Assembly (NCBI GenBank): GCA_944380515.1
Contig: CALWHT010000050.1
Location: 23,124 to 87,123, forward strand
Source: an uncultured Roseburia sp.
Lineage (GTDB): Bacteria; Bacillota; Clostridia; Lachnospirales; Lachnospiraceae
Reading direction: 5' to 3'
DNA length: 64,000 bases
Positions 62,559-64,000 of this stretch are shown here, piece by piece. The translations under genes and the position numbers were made by a program. Below the pieces are notes generated by a model. The model was not told the DNA's origin and did not search any database. It saw nothing but the letters and a program-made list of their open reading frames with translations. The first letter of the stretch is position 1, and every line of letters starts with the position of its first letter.

Positions 62559-64000
62559 TTGGGGGCAAAACGGATGGAAAGGGGAGCAGGAATCCTCTTG
62601 GCGGTTACAAGTTTACCTTCCTCGTACGGTATCGGTACTCTGGGAGAGGCGGCTTTCCGTTTCGTGGATGTTCTTGTGGACTTAAAGCAGAGGTATTGGC
62701 AGGTTTTACCGATAGGACCTACCAGCTTTGGGGACAGTCCCTATCAATCCTATTCCGCATTTGCAGGAAATCCTTATCTGATCGATTTGGACGATTTGGT
62801 GAAGGAGGGGCTGCTCTTACCCGAGGAAATACGGAGCTTTCACTGGGGCAATGATGAGGCGGATATCGATTACGGAATGATTTATGAAAACCGTTTTGCG
62901 GTATTGAAAATGGCGTTCGAACGTTTTGATACGGGAGGGGAGGCGTTTTGCCGATTCTGCGGCGAAGCGGCGAAGTGGCTTGATGATTATGCGCTTTATA
63001 CGGCATTAAAGGGATATTTTGGTGACCGTGAGTGGCAGAGCTGGGAGCCGGCGCTTAGAGACCGTGAAGAGGCCGCGCTTTGCGAGTACCGGGAAAAGCT
63101 GCATACAGATATGATGTTCTGTAAGTTCTGTCAGTACGAATTTTTCCGGCAGTGGAAGGCGTTAAAGAGATATGCAAACAGCCGGGGTGTCTCTATCATC
63201 GGGGATTTGCCGTTTTATGTGGCGGCGGACAGTGCCGATGCCTGGGCGCACCGGGAACTTTTTTTATTAGGAGAGGACGGGACGCCGGAGGTCGTCGCGG
63301 GAGCTCCCCCCGACGCATATTCTGAGGACGGGCAGAAGTGGGGAAGTCCGATATATGACTGGAGCCTCATGGAGGAAAACGGGTTTGCGTGGTGGCAGGC
63401 GCGGATTCTGGAAAATGCTGAGCTTTTCGATATGATCCGGCTGGATCATTTTACGGGAATCGTAAAATACTATACGGTGCCGAGTGAGGCCGAAAACGGC
63501 AAAAACGGAAAGTGGCGCAGAGGACCGGGGAAAAAGCTTACAGACGCCATTGAGCAGGCGGCGGGCGATATACCTGTGATCGTGGAGGATGTGGGGGCAA
63601 AGAACCCCATGCCCGGCGTAAAAAAATTGATGGCGAAAACCGGATGGGCAGGAATCAAGATTCTGATGTCCGCGTTTGACGGCGATACGGCAAACGACAA
63701 TCTTCCGCATAATTATACGGACGGGAATCTGGTGGTTTATGCGGGAACGCATGACAATGAAACGATCGTCGGGTATTTTCGGGATAAGACGGATTATGAG
63801 CTGGCTTATCTGTATGAATACCTGAATATCAAATATAAAGAGGAAATACCGGATGCACTGATCCGGGCCGCGTACGCGAGTGTCGCAGACGTGGCGATGA
63901 TACAGATGCAGGATATTATGAAGCTCGGGAACGAGGCCAGGATGAATGTACCTTCCACCGTCGGAAGCAACTGGAGATGGCGGATTGGGACAGACGGTCT
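62559..64000 (+). CDS. malQ: 4-alpha-glucanotransferase (amylomaltase), cut by window end
   Basis: MalQ moves maltodextrin units between glucans (GH77). About 480 residues are visible and the 3' end is missing. The start is TTG 62559 behind GGGGGG, or ATG 62574 behind GGGGG; MERGAGILLAVTSLPSSYGIGTLG is the family start. Catalytic regions are present: nucleophile Asp in MIRLDHFTG, acid/base Glu in VIVEDVGAKN and the third Asp in AGTHDNETIVGYF. It complements the GH13 enzyme and glg genes of this window. Confidence 0.94.
   Translation, partial: MGAKRMERGAGILLAVTSLPSSYGIGTLGEAAFRFVDVLVDLKQRYWQVLPIGPTSFGDSPYQSYSAFAGNPYLIDLDDLVKEGLLLPEEIRSFHWGNDEADIDYGMIYENRFAVLKMAFERFDTGGEAFCRFCGEAAKWLDDYALYTALKGYFGDREWQSWEPALRDREEAALCEYREKLHTDMMFCKFCQYEFFRQWKALKRYANSRGVSIIGDLPFYVAADSADAWAHRELFLLGEDGTPEVVAGAPPDAYSEDGQKWGSPIYDWSLMEENGFAWWQARILENAELFDMIRLDHFTGIVKYYTVPSEAENGKNGKWRRGPGKKLTDAIEQAAGDIPVIVEDVGAKNPMPGVKKLMAKTGWAGIKILMSAFDGDTANDNLPHNYTDGNLVVYAGTHDNETIVGYFRDKTDYELAYLYEYLNIKYKEEIPDALIRAAYASVADVAMIQMQDIMKLGNEARMNVPSTVGSNWRWRIGTDG

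Overview
The window looks like chromosomal core from an anaerobic, spore-forming Clostridia of the Lachnospiraceae type. The evidence is paired glgC/glgD glycogen genes, a dense set of sporulation genes (spoVG, yabP, yabQ, spoIIE, a CotS-like kinase), a short-form prolyl-tRNA synthetase, a DUF6465-like Ala/Lys-rich protein, and strong AGGAGG ribosome sites with frequent GTG/TTG starts. I see no phage, transposase, plasmid or CRISPR signature. Species cannot be assigned from sequence reading alone.

Layout. 1-4.4 kb: a small Pro/Arg-rich protein, a membrane protein ending in a degenerate C39/papain-like domain, an HPr-like protein and a LEA-like Ala/Lys-rich protein. 4.4-9.5 kb (minus strand): prs, a DnaC-type helicase loader, a DnaD-type primosome protein and murC; the dnaD-murC gap holds a cluster of DnaA boxes. 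9.7-22.4 kb (plus): glgC-glgD, spoVG, glmU (uridylyltransferase domain only), pth, mfd, a PrsA/SurA-like lipoprotein, shikimate kinase, an M23 peptidase and murA. 22.4-29.7 kb: an HD-GYP phosphodiesterase (minus), then metK behind a SAM-I riboswitch, a two-component system, an RluA-family synthase and proS. 29.8-38.7 kb: a large TPR-GAF-GGDEF protein, a CCA-type nucleotidyltransferase, a CotS-like kinase, a PEGA lipoprotein and a phosphohexomutase. 38.9-47.8 kb: hup, rqcP, yabP, yabQ, divIC, an aldo/keto reductase (minus), spoIIE, tilS, hpt, ftsH. Apart from the reductase this resembles the origin-proximal order of Bacillus subtilis. 47.8-50.8 kb: two tandem copies of a putative small RNA, then an MFS exporter with a long ArsR-type regulator. 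50.9-64 kb: a GH13 enzyme, tRNA-Tyr and tRNA-Leu, a chemoreceptor, two Ca2+/Mn2+-type P-ATPases (the second behind a yybP-ykoY riboswitch), a LacI-type repressor and a divergent malQ cut by the window edge.

The genes fit several linked programmes: glycogen synthesis and alpha-glucan breakdown (glgC, glgD, GH13, malQ, phosphohexomutase), cell wall precursors (glmU, murA, murC, M23), entry into sporulation (a spoIIE promoter with apparent Spo0A boxes), replication initiation (DnaA boxes beside dnaD/dnaC) and divalent-cation homeostasis. The most novel-looking item is the tandem pair of C-rich small-RNA units at 47.84-48.27 kb. Their anti-Shine-Dalgarno-like segments can pair, in the right order, with the leader of the exporter gene just downstream.
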